Assembly (NCBI GenBank): GCA_010671965.1 | Contig: JAAHIC010000048.1 | Coordinates: forward strand, 1-13,207 | DNA length: 13,207 nt | From: Leptolyngbya sp. SIO4C5 | GTDB lineage: Bacteria > Cyanobacteriota > Cyanobacteriia > Phormidesmidales > Phormidesmidaceae | Direction: 5' to 3' | Part shown: positions 1 through 6,657 of the stretch, one piece after another | How the letters are laid out: the number at the start of each line of letters is the position of its first letter | Position numbering within the stretch: the first letter of the stretch is position 1 | Notes under the pieces: model-generated | Databases searched by the model: none | Seen by the model: the letters and a program-made list of their open reading frames with translations, nothing else | Told to the model about the DNA's origin: nothing | Position numbers and translations under genes: made by a program

Positions 1-126
1 AAGCTGGTTATCATCGTCACGATGTATGTAGGGCGCGTCGGTGTCTTACTGGCGATGGCAGCTCTGCTGGGCGATCCCAGCCCTTCTTCCATTCACTATC
101 CGGAAGAGGATTTGCTCGTAGGCTAG
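1..126 (+). CDS. ktrB: KtrB/TrkH-family K+ transporter, C-terminal fragment (5' end outside window)
   Basis: Frame 1 is open from the first base to a TAG at 124-126 and encodes 41 residues. They contain an MYVGRVGVLL hydrophobic segment and end in HYPEEDLLVG. A final membrane helix with GRVG, a short basic or polar link and a terminal YPEE-x-x-x-G is the characteristic end of the TrkH/KtrB/NtpJ family, the membrane subunit of Na+-dependent K+ uptake systems. In cyanobacteria KtrB works with the cytosolic gating subunit KtrA and, in some species, KtrE. The rest of the gene, and any ktrA neighbour, lies to the left of the window. It converges on the protease gene with 64 bp between the stop codons. 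The family assignment rests on this short tail only. Confidence 0.72.
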   Translation, partial: KLVIIVTMYVGRVGVLLAMAALLGDPSPSSIHYPEEDLLVG

Positions 127-190
127 TATCCACCAAGGGTTAATCCGCTTTCCGGCTAGTGTCTACTGTTTAACCTCATCTCTTTCTGGC
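127..190. other. Convergent intergenic spacer with imperfect direct repeat
   Basis: This short spacer lies between two convergent stop codons. The motif GGCTAGT occurs at 121-127 (including the ktrB stop) and again at 154-160, each followed by similar bases. GGTTAA (138-143) and TTAACC (170-175) could pair, but with a 26-base loop and no U-tract. I see no convincing intrinsic terminator. Confidence 0.4.
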
Positions 191-2260
191 TTAGGACTGG
201 GCTGTGCCCAGAATCAGCTCCCAGAAATCGAGCTGGCCGGTATTAAGGGGAGAGTGATCGATAATTTGCAGCTGCCACTGGCCGGTGACCGCCTGATAGA
301 GCAGATGAGACAGGCTAGGCGTGGTGGCTAGGGTATAGGTTTGGCTGAGCTGGCGGCGGCGACCTAAAGTGCGCCCCTGGAGCAAAACGGCTGTCCTGGT
401 TGGGGAAATCAGGGTCACGCTAAGATCGCCTAAAAACTCATGGCTGAGGCTGAGACGCACCTGAATATCTTGCACAAGACCGCGATCGCGGATGTCAATT
501 TGGCTGGTCACTCCCTGATGCCGGTCATCAGGAATAGTCAGGGGTACCGTATTGCTTTGCCGCAGGGTTTGCTGCAGGCGGCGCGACAAGTGTAGGCGGC
601 GCTTAGCTTCCTGAACAGCTCTGGCCGCATTGACCTTGCCGTAGCCAAACCAGAAGGAGTGGCCTTTGTCGTCATAAGTGCCGTACTTGAGGCCCAGCTG
701 TGGATCAGTGGCGGTATCAACAATTTTGTCCGCCGTTTCCTGCAGAATACGGCGCACCTCGTAGGCGCTCAGATAGGGATTGACCGACAGCACCAGCGCC
801 GCCACGCCCGCTACCACTGGGCAAGCGCTGGAGGTACCGCCAAAGTTATTGGTGTAGGCGTCGGTAGAATAGCCTGCCGCATCGCTGCGATCGCTCGTGA
901 CCATCCCGCGACCCGGCAGAGAGATCTGAATTTCCGGCCCGGTAGAAATGGTGCCCAAGCGCGGCAGGGCCATGCTGGGTGGTGCGTTGTTGCTGGGGGC
1001 GGCGATCGCAATATGCTGGCCCCAGTTGCTGTAGGCAGCTTTGCGGTTGAGGCTAGTAGAGGCGGCTACTGAGATCACGTCTGGATGTACTGAAAACCCG
1101 CTGAGCCAGGTTGTAATGCCTTTTACCGCATTTTTAGGCCAGCCTTTTTCATTCAGACTGCCGCTGACAGGTCGATTGGCATTGCCTGCCGAAAAAATCA
1201 CCACGCAGCCCTTGCCGTTGCGGCCCTGGGTAGCCGCTTTGGTAATAGCGTTGCGCTGCCGCAGTGACAGGGGAAAGTAAACCGCCGCTGGCGACCAGCT
1301 AGAGGAAATGACGGCAGCTCCCTGGGTAACGGCCCAGTTAAACAGTTGCTCAATCGACTCGTCGTCGAGAAAACCCGTGGTTTGAATCGGCATGAAGGCG
1401 CAGTCCGGCGCGACTCCCACCACGCCGACACCATTTTCTTCTGCGATCGCCAGTCCGGCCACAGCCGTACCGTGATTCTCGTTATCGGTCGTCGGCGTGG
1501 GCAGCGTATCCCGCTGCTTGAGATCCTGGGGCGCGACCAGCTTGCCCTGTCCCTGAAAATCGGGATGATCGACGTCAAAGCCATCATCTGAAACCGCTAC
1601 CACCACTGAGCGGCTGCCCCGACTGATCTCCCAAGCCTGCTCTGCTGAAATATGAGAGTTGGCCGCTAAGCTCTGGCCGCTGCCGCTGTGAAACAGATGC
1701 CACTGACGCTCGTACAGCGGATCTTGAGGTCGATAGAGCAGTTCAGTGGGGATGATGATATTGGGCTCAGCCAATAAAACCTGAGACTGTTCGGCCAGTC
1801 GGTTAGCGATCTTCACTGGATTTTCGCTAGCGGCCTGGGTGACAACAAATACAAAGGTGTTGGCAATGCCGTCTACGACCTGCCGCTGTTGCAGGCCAAA
1901 AGCAGTGGCCGTAGCCGCGATCGCCGCAACGCTGGCCTCAGGCGTAAACTGAACGGTGATTTCCTGAGCCAGATAAACCAGGGTTTGAGGACTGGCCAGC
2001 AGCCGATAGACATGGCTAGCAAACCCAACAGCAGGCGATCGCCGCACCGCAGTCATGGCTGACTCTAGCTGGCGTGGGGGCACCTGCCATTCCAGCAGAC
2101 GGCCAGAGGCAACCGGGCGCAGGGACTGGGGCTGAAGCTGAGTCTGTAGGCTAGTTAGCTCAACCGCTTCTATGGGTGAGGTCGTGAAGCGATCCTCCAG
2201 CTTGACTAGCAGCAGCTCCTCGCCACCGCGCTGCAGGACTAAATCAACCTGCCTAGACAT
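191..2260 (-). CDS. prcA: S8 (subtilisin-like) serine protease with C-terminal P domain, PrcA-type
   Basis: The gene encodes a 689-residue protein. Residues 1-200 form a propeptide-like region without a signal peptide. The S8 catalytic domain follows at about 205-550, with Asp225 in VAVSDDG, His263 in ENHGTAVAG, oxyanion Asn360 in FSAGN, and the nucleophile Ser477 in GGTSSACPVVAG. A proprotein-convertase P domain (about 570-687) is marked by HEFLGDLSVTLISP and GQWQLQIIDHSPLNTGQLDFWEL. This architecture matches the cyanobacterial calcium-dependent protease PrcA, and the length is close to what I recall for that family; the symbol is given on that basis. The Ca2+ dependence is knowledge of the family, not visible here. 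With no recognisable export signal it is probably cytoplasmic. The ATG start at 2258-2260 fits the N-terminal VDLVLQRGGEEL, where the protein's folded part seems to begin. It is divergent from the exported-protein gene at 2531. Confidence 0.88.
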   Translation of the reverse strand: MSRQVDLVLQRGGEELLLVKLEDRFTTSPIEAVELTSLQTQLQPQSLRPVASGRLLEWQVPPRQLESAMTAVRRSPAVGFASHVYRLLASPQTLVYLAQEITVQFTPEASVAAIAATATAFGLQQRQVVDGIANTFVFVVTQAASENPVKIANRLAEQSQVLLAEPNIIIPTELLYRPQDPLYERQWHLFHSGSGQSLAANSHISAEQAWEISRGSRSVVVAVSDDGFDVDHPDFQGQGKLVAPQDLKQRDTLPTPTTDNENHGTAVAGLAIAEENGVGVVGVAPDCAFMPIQTTGFLDDESIEQLFNWAVTQGAAVISSSWSPAAVYFPLSLRQRNAITKAATQGRNGKGCVVIFSAGNANRPVSGSLNEKGWPKNAVKGITTWLSGFSVHPDVISVAASTSLNRKAAYSNWGQHIAIAAPSNNAPPSMALPRLGTISTGPEIQISLPGRGMVTSDRSDAAGYSTDAYTNNFGGTSSACPVVAGVAALVLSVNPYLSAYEVRRILQETADKIVDTATDPQLGLKYGTYDDKGHSFWFGYGKVNAARAVQEAKRRLHLSRRLQQTLRQSNTVPLTIPDDRHQGVTSQIDIRDRGLVQDIQVRLSLSHEFLGDLSVTLISPTRTAVLLQGRTLGRRRQLSQTYTLATTPSLSHLLYQAVTGQWQLQIIDHSPLNTGQLDFWELILGTAQS

Positions 2261-2437
2261 GTCTGCTCAAAGTATTCTAGGGAACTCAGTAGTTTATCCG
2301 TGAGTCTACAGAGATCTGCAGGACTCCGGTTGCATCAGGTCTGCTACACTCGACCGATTGGAGATAAAGTTCAATTCGTTCAGCAAACATGTTTGAATGA
2401 ACTAATGTCCTCTGACTAAACCGGGATCAACGAGGTA

Positions 2438-2466
2438 TTGACAAGAATCTCTTTCTGTTTTCTGAT
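2438..2466 (+). promoter_or_regulatory. Putative sigma70-type promoter for the exported-protein gene
   Basis: A perfect TTGACA lies at 2438-2443. After a 17-base spacer comes TCTGAT at 2461-2466, which matches four of six positions of TATAAT. This would start transcription near 2473 and leave a leader of about 58 nt before the ATG at 2531. It is a pattern match only. The rest of the 270-bp divergent region shows no clear operator. A TAGAAT at about 2274-2279 on the minus strand could serve the protease but lacks a good -35. Confidence 0.4.
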
Positions 2467-2530
2467 GATTGACCATCAGCTTATCTAAAGAGCAGACCTG
2501 TCTTGCTGCACTGAAACATAAGGTTACGTA

Positions 2531-3103
2531 ATGACGAACCCCATTAGGCTTTACCCCCGCATGTTGATCAATAAACTGAGTTTCTGGGCTGTTCTCACCT
2601 TGGCGATCGCGCTACCGGCCCAAGCCCAAAATAATGCCGCTAACCCCGCCGAAGGCAACCCCCAAGTGACTGAAGTGCTGCCCCAGTCCAGCATTTTGCT
2701 CAGCATTGAGTCCAGCGAGCGGCTAATGCAGGAAGCAGAAGCGGCGATCGCTGTCCAAGACTACGGCACCGCTATTTCTAAGCTGCAGGAAGTACGGCAG
2801 CTTCTGGGTCAGCTTTCCGGCTTCTACCGCGATTTGTCCGAGCTGTTTACCGGCATTGACAATCGCATTAGCGACAGTCACCGGGAAAAGGCGCTGGCCA
2901 CTGCTCAAATGCGGGATGAAGCGACTTTTCAGCTTGCGCTCGTTCATAGAGCTCAGAACCAACCGGAACTAGCGGTACCGCTGCTAGTTGAGATTGTCCG
3001 CAGCCAGCAGCCGACCCGTAATTTGGGCCAGCGAGCCTACCAGCAGCTTTTTGAGCTTGGCTTTGTAGACGCCCCCTACCCCAGAAATCAGGCCAGCGAG
3101 TAA
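2531..3103 (+). CDS. Exported helical (TPR-like) protein of unknown function
   Basis: This is a 190-residue protein I do not recognise at family level. Residues 11-32 form a signal peptide: a short basic start (INK), a hydrophobic core (LSFWAVLTLAIAL) and a likely cleavage after A32 in PAQA|QN, so the mature protein should be periplasmic or thylakoid-lumenal. The rest looks all-helical. Residues about 64-110 contain an AEAAIAVQDYGTAISKLQEV hairpin typical of TPR units, and about 125-175 contains a second (ATFQLALVHRAQNQPELAVPLL). This suggests a small TPR-like binding module. The ATG at 2531 has AAGG eight bases upstream; an internal ATG at codon 11 would leave just the signal peptide at the N-terminus and is a possible alternative. 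It lies 103 bp upstream of bolA on the same strand, with no terminator visible between them. An operon with bolA-grx is possible but unproven. Confidence 0.75.
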   Translation: MTNPIRLYPRMLINKLSFWAVLTLAIALPAQAQNNAANPAEGNPQVTEVLPQSSILLSIESSERLMQEAEAAIAVQDYGTAISKLQEVRQLLGQLSGFYRDLSELFTGIDNRISDSHREKALATAQMRDEATFQLALVHRAQNQPELAVPLLVEIVRSQQPTRNLGQRAYQQLFELGFVDAPYPRNQASE

Positions 3104-3206
3104 TCCGGTCAGGGATGCTCTATTCGGGTAGCAAGTTCGCTAAACTAGTCGGGTGAAGGCCGACGCTATTTGCTTTTACGTATTTTTTAGTTGAGAAGGA
3201 GCAGTC

Positions 3207-3458
3207 ATGATCAGCCCCGATCAGGTTGAATCAATGATTCAAACAGGACTACCTGACGCTCAGGTACAGGTGCAAGACCTGACAGGCGGCGGCGACCACT
3301 ATCAGGTCACCGTTGTTTCTACCGCATTTGAGGGTCGCAGCCTAATTCAGCAGCATCAGCTAGTCTACGGTGCCCTACAGCAGGCGATGTCTTCTGAAGC
3401 AATCCATGCTCTTTCCCTGAAAACCTATACGCCTGAAGCCTGGACAGCGGCCAGTTAA
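3207..3458 (+). CDS. bolA: BolA family protein
   Basis: The gene encodes a complete 83-residue BolA-like protein. It has a [12 protein letters not shown] strand region (27-38), [17 protein letters not shown] (41-57) and the C-terminal signature [11 protein letters not shown] (66-76). In the family the invariant histidine of the last motif (His67 here) ligates a [2Fe-2S] cluster shared with a monothiol glutaredoxin. His31 lies where the second BolA-side ligand or loop residue is usually found. The start is well supported by GAAGGAG seven bases upstream of the ATG. A CGFS glutaredoxin gene follows 37 bp downstream, so the two partners are very probably co-transcribed. In bacteria such pairs act in Fe-S trafficking and redox or iron sensing. 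Without a structural alignment I cannot separate BolA from the IbaG subtype. Confidence 0.9.
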   Translation: MISPDQVESMIQTGLPDAQVQVQDLTGGGDHYQVTVVSTAFEGRSLIQQHQLVYGALQQAMSSEAIHALSLKTYTPEAWTAAS

Positions 3459-3495
3459 AAGCCCGTTTCGCCTTTGATATACCCCGATAGATACC

Positions 3496-3819
3496 ATGAC
3501 TCCAGAACTCAAAACTAAAATTGACAACATCGTGCAGCAGCATCCCATCGTTGTCTTCATGAAAGGCTCTAAGCTGATGCCTCAGTGCGGTTTTTCTAAC
3601 AACGTCGTGCAGATTCTCAATATGCTAGGCGCTCCCTACGAAACAGTTGATGTCCTAGAAGACTATGAGATTCGCCAGGGCATCAAAGAGTACTCTAACT
3701 GGCCGACTATTCCTCAGGTTTATGTCAATGGTGAGTTTTTAGGCGGCTCTGACATCATGATTGAGCTTTATCAGAGCGGCAAGCTGCAGGAAGTTGTTGA
3801 AGTGGCGATCGCTTCCTAA
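3496..3819 (+). CDS. grxD: Monothiol CGFS glutaredoxin (Grx4/GrxD type)
   Basis: This 107-residue single-domain monothiol glutaredoxin has the active site C31-G-F-S34 within MPQCGFSNN. Lys23 in FMKGS is the usual glutathione contact, WPTIPQ (69-74) carries the cis-Pro73, and GGSD (83-86) completes the glutathione and cluster-binding site. CGFS glutaredoxins bind a glutathione-coordinated [2Fe-2S] cluster as homodimers and form mixed clusters with BolA. They deliver clusters rather than reduce disulfides. The length is normal for the single-domain class. No strong ribosome-binding site precedes the ATG, so translation may be coupled to bolA or SD-independent. A strong hairpin terminator follows 41 bp after the stop codon. 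Confidence 0.94.
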   Translation: MTPELKTKIDNIVQQHPIVVFMKGSKLMPQCGFSNNVVQILNMLGAPYETVDVLEDYEIRQGIKEYSNWPTIPQVYVNGEFLGGSDIMIELYQSGKLQEVVEVAIAS

Positions 3820-3859
3820 GCACTGTCTGTCTGGCTACCGGCAACCAGATACACCAATT

Positions 3860-3899
3860 AAAAACGGGTGAAGCGCGGTTATGGCTTCTACCCGTTTTT
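3860..3899. terminator. Strong bidirectional intrinsic terminator between convergent genes
   Basis: AAAAACGGGT (3860-3869) pairs perfectly with ACCCGTTTTT (3890-3899). Inside it GAAGC (3870-3874) pairs with GCTTC (3884-3888), leaving a nine-base loop and one unpaired base. Both arms end in a run of A or T, so the element can terminate grxD on the plus strand and the DUF6761-like gene on the minus strand, whose stop codon is 57 bp away. Confidence 0.88.
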
Positions 3900-3956
3900 G
3901 TCTATTGTCTATATTCAAGCGTTTAGCAAGAAATACCTACAAGTTCATGGCCGCCC

Positions 3957-4202
3957 CTAATAATAGTCCGGCTCAGACTCAGGCACCGCAAAGTTGGACG
4001 TGTCATTCATGAAGCGGATCACATCTTCTTCCAAACGATGCACTAAGTAGGGGTCTAGGGCATCGGCGTGGCGCAAGGCGGCTAGGTAACCATCTACAAA
4101 CAGACGCAGCTCGTCTCGGTTCCGATAGCCTCGATTCCACTGTTCGACTAGGGCATCGGTTATGCGTTGATAGTAGCGAATTGCGCGGGCGTCTTGAAGC
4201 AT
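3957..4202 (-). CDS. Small conserved cyanobacterial protein, DUF6761-like
   Basis: The protein has 81 residues from an ATG at 4200-4202: MLQDARAIRYYQRITD at the start, then a helical segment with RNRDELRLFVDGYLAALRHA and a C-terminal HRLEEDVIRFMND, ending in an acidic tail (PESEPDYY). There are no membrane segments and no cysteines. It resembles a small cyanobacteria-restricted family I recall as DUF6761; its function is unknown. The frame can be extended upstream to a TTG at 4236-4238, but the added residues (MTCSVRVALPLT) look unlike a conserved N-terminus, so I chose the ATG. It is transcribed away from the response regulator and ends at the bidirectional terminator at 3860-3899. Confidence 0.72.
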   Translation of the reverse strand: MLQDARAIRYYQRITDALVEQWNRGYRNRDELRLFVDGYLAALRHADALDPYLVHRLEEDVIRFMNDTSNFAVPESEPDYY

Positions 4203-4288
4203 GGTGAGCGGGAGGGCGACTCTAACGGAGCAGGTCAAAATTGAAACCGGGATCTTAAAGATTACGAATTGCTACTAAGTAAGTAGAC

Positions 4289-4320
4289 CTCTTAATAAAG
4301 GCGGTTCGATCCTTTAAGAG
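4289..4320. promoter_or_regulatory. Imperfect stem-loop in divergent promoter region
   Basis: CTCTT (4289-4293) pairs with AAGAG (4316-4320), and AAAGG with CCTTT inside it, separated by a three-base bulge and a nine-base loop. A shorter inverted repeat, CTACT-N5-AGTAG, sits just to the left at 4272-4286. These may be an operator or a leader structure of the minus-strand DUF6761-like gene. Confidence 0.3.
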
Positions 4321-4370
4321 TATTTCTTTGTATGTGTAATTATTATCATTTTATCAGCTAGGCCAGAAAG

Positions 4371-4392
4371 TCCGTCTGCGTATCTAGACGGA
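4371..4392. promoter_or_regulatory. Perfect 7-bp inverted repeat
   Basis: TCCGTCT (4371-4377) and AGACGGA (4386-4392) form a perfect stem with an eight-base loop, followed by TTTATT. It lies upstream of the NtcA-type promoter of the response regulator. It could terminate read-through or act as an operator; the sequence does not decide which. Confidence 0.35.
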
Positions 4393-4425
4393 TTTATTCC
4401 CTTGAGCCGAACGACTGGGTGCGGC

Positions 4426-4467
4426 GTAACGGCAGTTACAAAATCATGACAACCGCTTTGATAGGCT
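4426..4467 (+). promoter_or_regulatory. NtcA-type promoter of the response regulator gene
   Basis: GTAACGGCAGTTAC at 4426-4439 is a perfect GTA-N8-TAC site and is fully palindromic in its outer five bases on each side. Twenty-two bases after it, TAGGCT at 4462-4467 fits the TAN3T -10 element. This box and spacing are the published layout of NtcA-activated (class II) cyanobacterial promoters, with the box centred near -41.5. It predicts a transcript start near 4474. NtcA is the global nitrogen regulator responding to 2-oxoglutarate. Confidence 0.65.
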
Positions 4468-4511
4468 AGGTGCCAGATACGATAGCTGTTTTACGGAACC
4501 AATTAGGACTG

Positions 4512-5276
4512 GTGGGTTCAATTTGTATTCAAGTTGTCGAAGGAAATCCTCATCTGCGATCGCTGCTAGGCTGGCACCTCCAGCAGGCTGGCTACTGGGT
4601 AGTGCAGTCAGCAGACATCGCTAGGGGACGGGATGCTTTTCAGAACCGCTGTCCGGATTTGGTGATTTTGGATTCAGAACTCCCGGATGGCGATGGCATA
4701 GAGCTGTGTCGCTGGATGCAGCAGCAGGGACAAGTTCTAATCTTGATGCTATCGGCTCGAACAACAGAGGCCGATATTGTTACAGGACTCAAAGCCGGAG
4801 CCGATGATTATCTCTCTAAGCCCTTTGGGATGCGAGAATTCCTAGCCCGTGTGGAAGCGCTGACGCGGCGCAGTCAAAAAGCGATCGCCCCGGCCTCTCT
4901 CAGCTATGGCGAACTGCATATTGACTTGGTACAGCGACGTGTGCGCTATAAGGAAGCGTTTATTGACTTGACCCCGCAGGAGTTTAGCCTGCTCTACGTG
5001 CTGACCCAGGCCGCTGGCTCCCCTCTAAGCCGCTCAGACTTGCTCAAGCGAGCCTGGCCGGATGCGATTGACAATCCGCGCACCGTTGATACCCACGTGC
5101 TATCGTTGCGTAAAAAAATTGAGGCCGATCCGCGTCAGCCCAATATTATTCAAACCGTTCGCAATGTGGGCTATCGCTTTAACGTTGAGCGCATTAGCAA
5201 GGAGCAGCCTAGCCGTAATAGTTCAACAGTCAGCCCTTCGCCCCCACCCGTCATGTCAGTGGCGCATCAGCGTTAG
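4512..5276 (+). CDS. OmpR/PhoB-family response regulator, possibly NrrA/Rre37-like
   Basis: The receiver domain spans residues 1-120 and the winged-helix DNA-binding domain about 127-225; the tail is Ser/Pro-rich. Numbering is from the GTG at 4512. The phospho-acceptor is Asp54 (VILDSELPDGDG), with Ser81 (MLSAR), Lys103 (LSKPFG) and Tyr100 as the switch aromatic. The DNA-binding domain shows LTPQEFSLLYVL and the recognition and wing region TVDTHVLSLRKKIE...IIQTVRNVGYRF. The usual acidic pair of the pocket is Glu10-Gly11 (VVEGN) instead of Asp-Asp. A longer frame begins at a GTG at 4470, directly after an in-frame TAG. I prefer 4512 because it gives a normal receiver N-terminus and because the predicted transcript starts near 4474. 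An NtcA-controlled OmpR-type regulator points to NrrA/Rre37, which acts in nitrogen-starvation carbon metabolism; this identity is inference. No kinase gene is adjacent. The stop codon is 2 bp from that of the convergent ABC gene. Confidence 0.9.
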   Translation: MGSICIQVVEGNPHLRSLLGWHLQQAGYWVVQSADIARGRDAFQNRCPDLVILDSELPDGDGIELCRWMQQQGQVLILMLSARTTEADIVTGLKAGADDYLSKPFGMREFLARVEALTRRSQKAIAPASLSYGELHIDLVQRRVRYKEAFIDLTPQEFSLLYVLTQAAGSPLSRSDLLKRAWPDAIDNPRTVDTHVLSLRKKIEADPRQPNIIQTVRNVGYRFNVERISKEQPSRNSSTVSPSPPPVMSVAHQR

Positions 5277-5278
5277 GC

Positions 5279-6016
5279 TCACTGCCATTCATCTTCTTCC
5301 TGCTGCTGAGCCTGCACAATGGCCTGGCGGAGCTGAGGCCAGTCTATGGCCGCATGGGGTAGGTCTTGCACAATTTTTCCCTGTTCTAAATGCAGAATAC
5401 GGCTGCAGACAGGCTGCAGCAAATCGAGCTGGTGATTGGCGATCAAAATGGTTGTCTGCTGCTGGGCCAGTCTCTGGAGTAGGTTCATCAGCCGCATGCC
5501 GTTGCCAGCGTCTAGGGCCGATGTCGGTTCATCGAGCAGCAGTATTTTCGGCTCTGTGACTAAAGCACGGGCGATCGCCACTCGCTGCCGCTGCCCTACC
5601 GATAGCTCTAGCTCGCTGCGTGATAGCCAGTCTGAGGGAATTTGCAGACGCTCCAGCCAGGTTTGGATACGGCTTTCGGCCTGCGATCGCGCCAGATGAC
5701 GCAGCCGCAGCGGATACCACAGGGTTTCTTCTACCGTCATATCCAGCAGCTTTGGCTCTTGCGCCACCAGCATGATCTGCTGCCGCAGCGCAATTACGGG
5801 GAGCTGCCGCAGGTCCTGACCCTCCCAAAAAATCCGCCCCTGGCTCGGATCGCTAAGGCGATTGATCAGACGGAGCAGGGAGGTTTTACCTGCCCCAGAA
5901 GGCCCAACTAAGCCCACTAGCTCCCCCGCTTCTACGCTGAAGCTGAGATCTTGCAAGATTTCAGCCTGACCGACGGTGGCCTGCAGACTAACCTGTTCAA
6001 ACCTAAGCTGAGCCAT
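5279..6016 (-). CDS. ABC transporter ATP-binding protein
   Basis: This is a complete 245-residue nucleotide-binding subunit. Walker A is GPSGAGKTS (38-46), the Q-loop is at Gln86 (VAQEPKLLDMTV), the signature is LSVGQ (138-142), Walker B is ILLLDEP (158-164) with Glu163 catalytic, the D-loop is SALD, and the switch His is His195 (IANH). The QEPKLLD segment resembles FetA/YbbL-type ATPases and also PstB-like ones. The substrate cannot be told from this subunit. The start is the ATG at 6014-6016, 12 bp after the stop of the upstream membrane-protein gene, so the two are co-transcribed. No permease with canonical ABC features is nearby. The C-terminus is Gln/Glu-rich (QAQQQEEDEWQ). Confidence 0.9.
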   Translation of the reverse strand: MAQLRFEQVSLQATVGQAEILQDLSFSVEAGELVGLVGPSGAGKTSLLRLINRLSDPSQGRIFWEGQDLRQLPVIALRQQIMLVAQEPKLLDMTVEETLWYPLRLRHLARSQAESRIQTWLERLQIPSDWLSRSELELSVGQRQRVAIARALVTEPKILLLDEPTSALDAGNGMRLMNLLQRLAQQQTTILIANHQLDLLQPVCSRILHLEQGKIVQDLPHAAIDWPQLRQAIVQAQQQEEDEWQ

Positions 6017-6028
6017 ATACGGGTTGCT

Positions 6029-6619
6029 CTAACTGAGGGCGATCGCCGTTGAAACGGTCCAGGCATCCGTCAGCAGCAGCAAAACTGTCAGACTTAGCAG
6101 AATAAAATACATCCACGGCTGCGATAGAGGCCGCACATCGCGGGTATCAATCTCGGTTTTGGCGGCTACCTGCCGTACCAGTCGCCCAAAGCCAGCTACG
6201 CGCATCGGCAACAAATAAGCTTCCTCTGCCTGGCTGACAAAGTAGTAAACAATACCCCCTTGCCCGGTAGAGCGAGGCTTTAACGCCCTGATTTGATCCC
6301 AGTTGAGCTGCCAGCCTTTGCGCCAAAATAATCTTACCCAGGCAGGATAGGTTACCTGAATCCCGGATTCACTGGTAATCACCTGTTCACTCAGAACGCC
6401 GTAGAGCACAACGCCGCCCAGCACAATACCAGCGGCTAAAGCGCTGGCTGGCACCGGAGCCGCTGTGGCTTTAGCTAAAAAGGGCAGCGGCATCATTAGC
6501 GCCAGATAAAAGGTCAGCAGCGTGATCCGAATTAATGGCGAAATATGAAAAATATCTCCCTCTGCCGGTATCGCGGTTGAGGTGGGAGTAGGGGCATTAA
6601 CTTCTGTGGAAGGCTGCAC
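6029..6619 (-). CDS. Membrane protein with PH-like central domain, unknown function
   Basis: The protein has 196 residues and I do not recognise a named family. A Thr/Pro-rich, probably cytoplasmic N-terminus is followed by two membrane helices (about 30-48 and 57-76). A soluble, beta-rich stretch follows (about 78-155: SEQVITSESGIQVTYP, then LNWDQIRALKPRS, then YYFVSQAEEAYLLPM), and a third helix lies near the end (about 168-190). Two helices, a strand-rich segment with a W-x-x-I motif and a late helix resemble bacterial PH-domain (bPH/YdbT-like) membrane proteins, which is inference. The start is a GTG at 6617-6619; no ATG occurs before the first helix. It sits 38 bp after the DUF4079 gene and 12 bp before the ABC ATPase, in the middle of the operon. 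Confidence 0.7.
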   Translation of the reverse strand: MQPSTEVNAPTPTSTAIPAEGDIFHISPLIRITLLTFYLALMMPLPFLAKATAAPVPASALAAGIVLGGVVLYGVLSEQVITSESGIQVTYPAWVRLFWRKGWQLNWDQIRALKPRSTGQGGIVYYFVSQAEEAYLLPMRVAGFGRLVRQVAAKTEIDTRDVRPLSQPWMYFILLSLTVLLLLTDAWTVSTAIALS

Positions 6620-6657
6620 GGCGTTTACTTTGAAATCAATAGCTCATCGCCTTTATT

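Noticed and set aside
659..1591. Plus-strand open frames inside the protease gene
   Set aside because: They mirror the coding pattern of the large minus-strand gene, have no homology-like motifs and no ribosome-binding sites.
4203..4238. N-terminal extension of the DUF6761-like gene from a TTG start
   Set aside because: A TTG start with no ribosome-binding site and unconserved-looking residues; the ATG at 4200-4202 fits the recognisable N-terminus.
4435..4453. HLR1-like (RpaB) site starting GTTACAAA
   Set aside because: The second half-site matches poorly and needs a three-base instead of two-base spacer. The same bases are better explained by the NtcA box.
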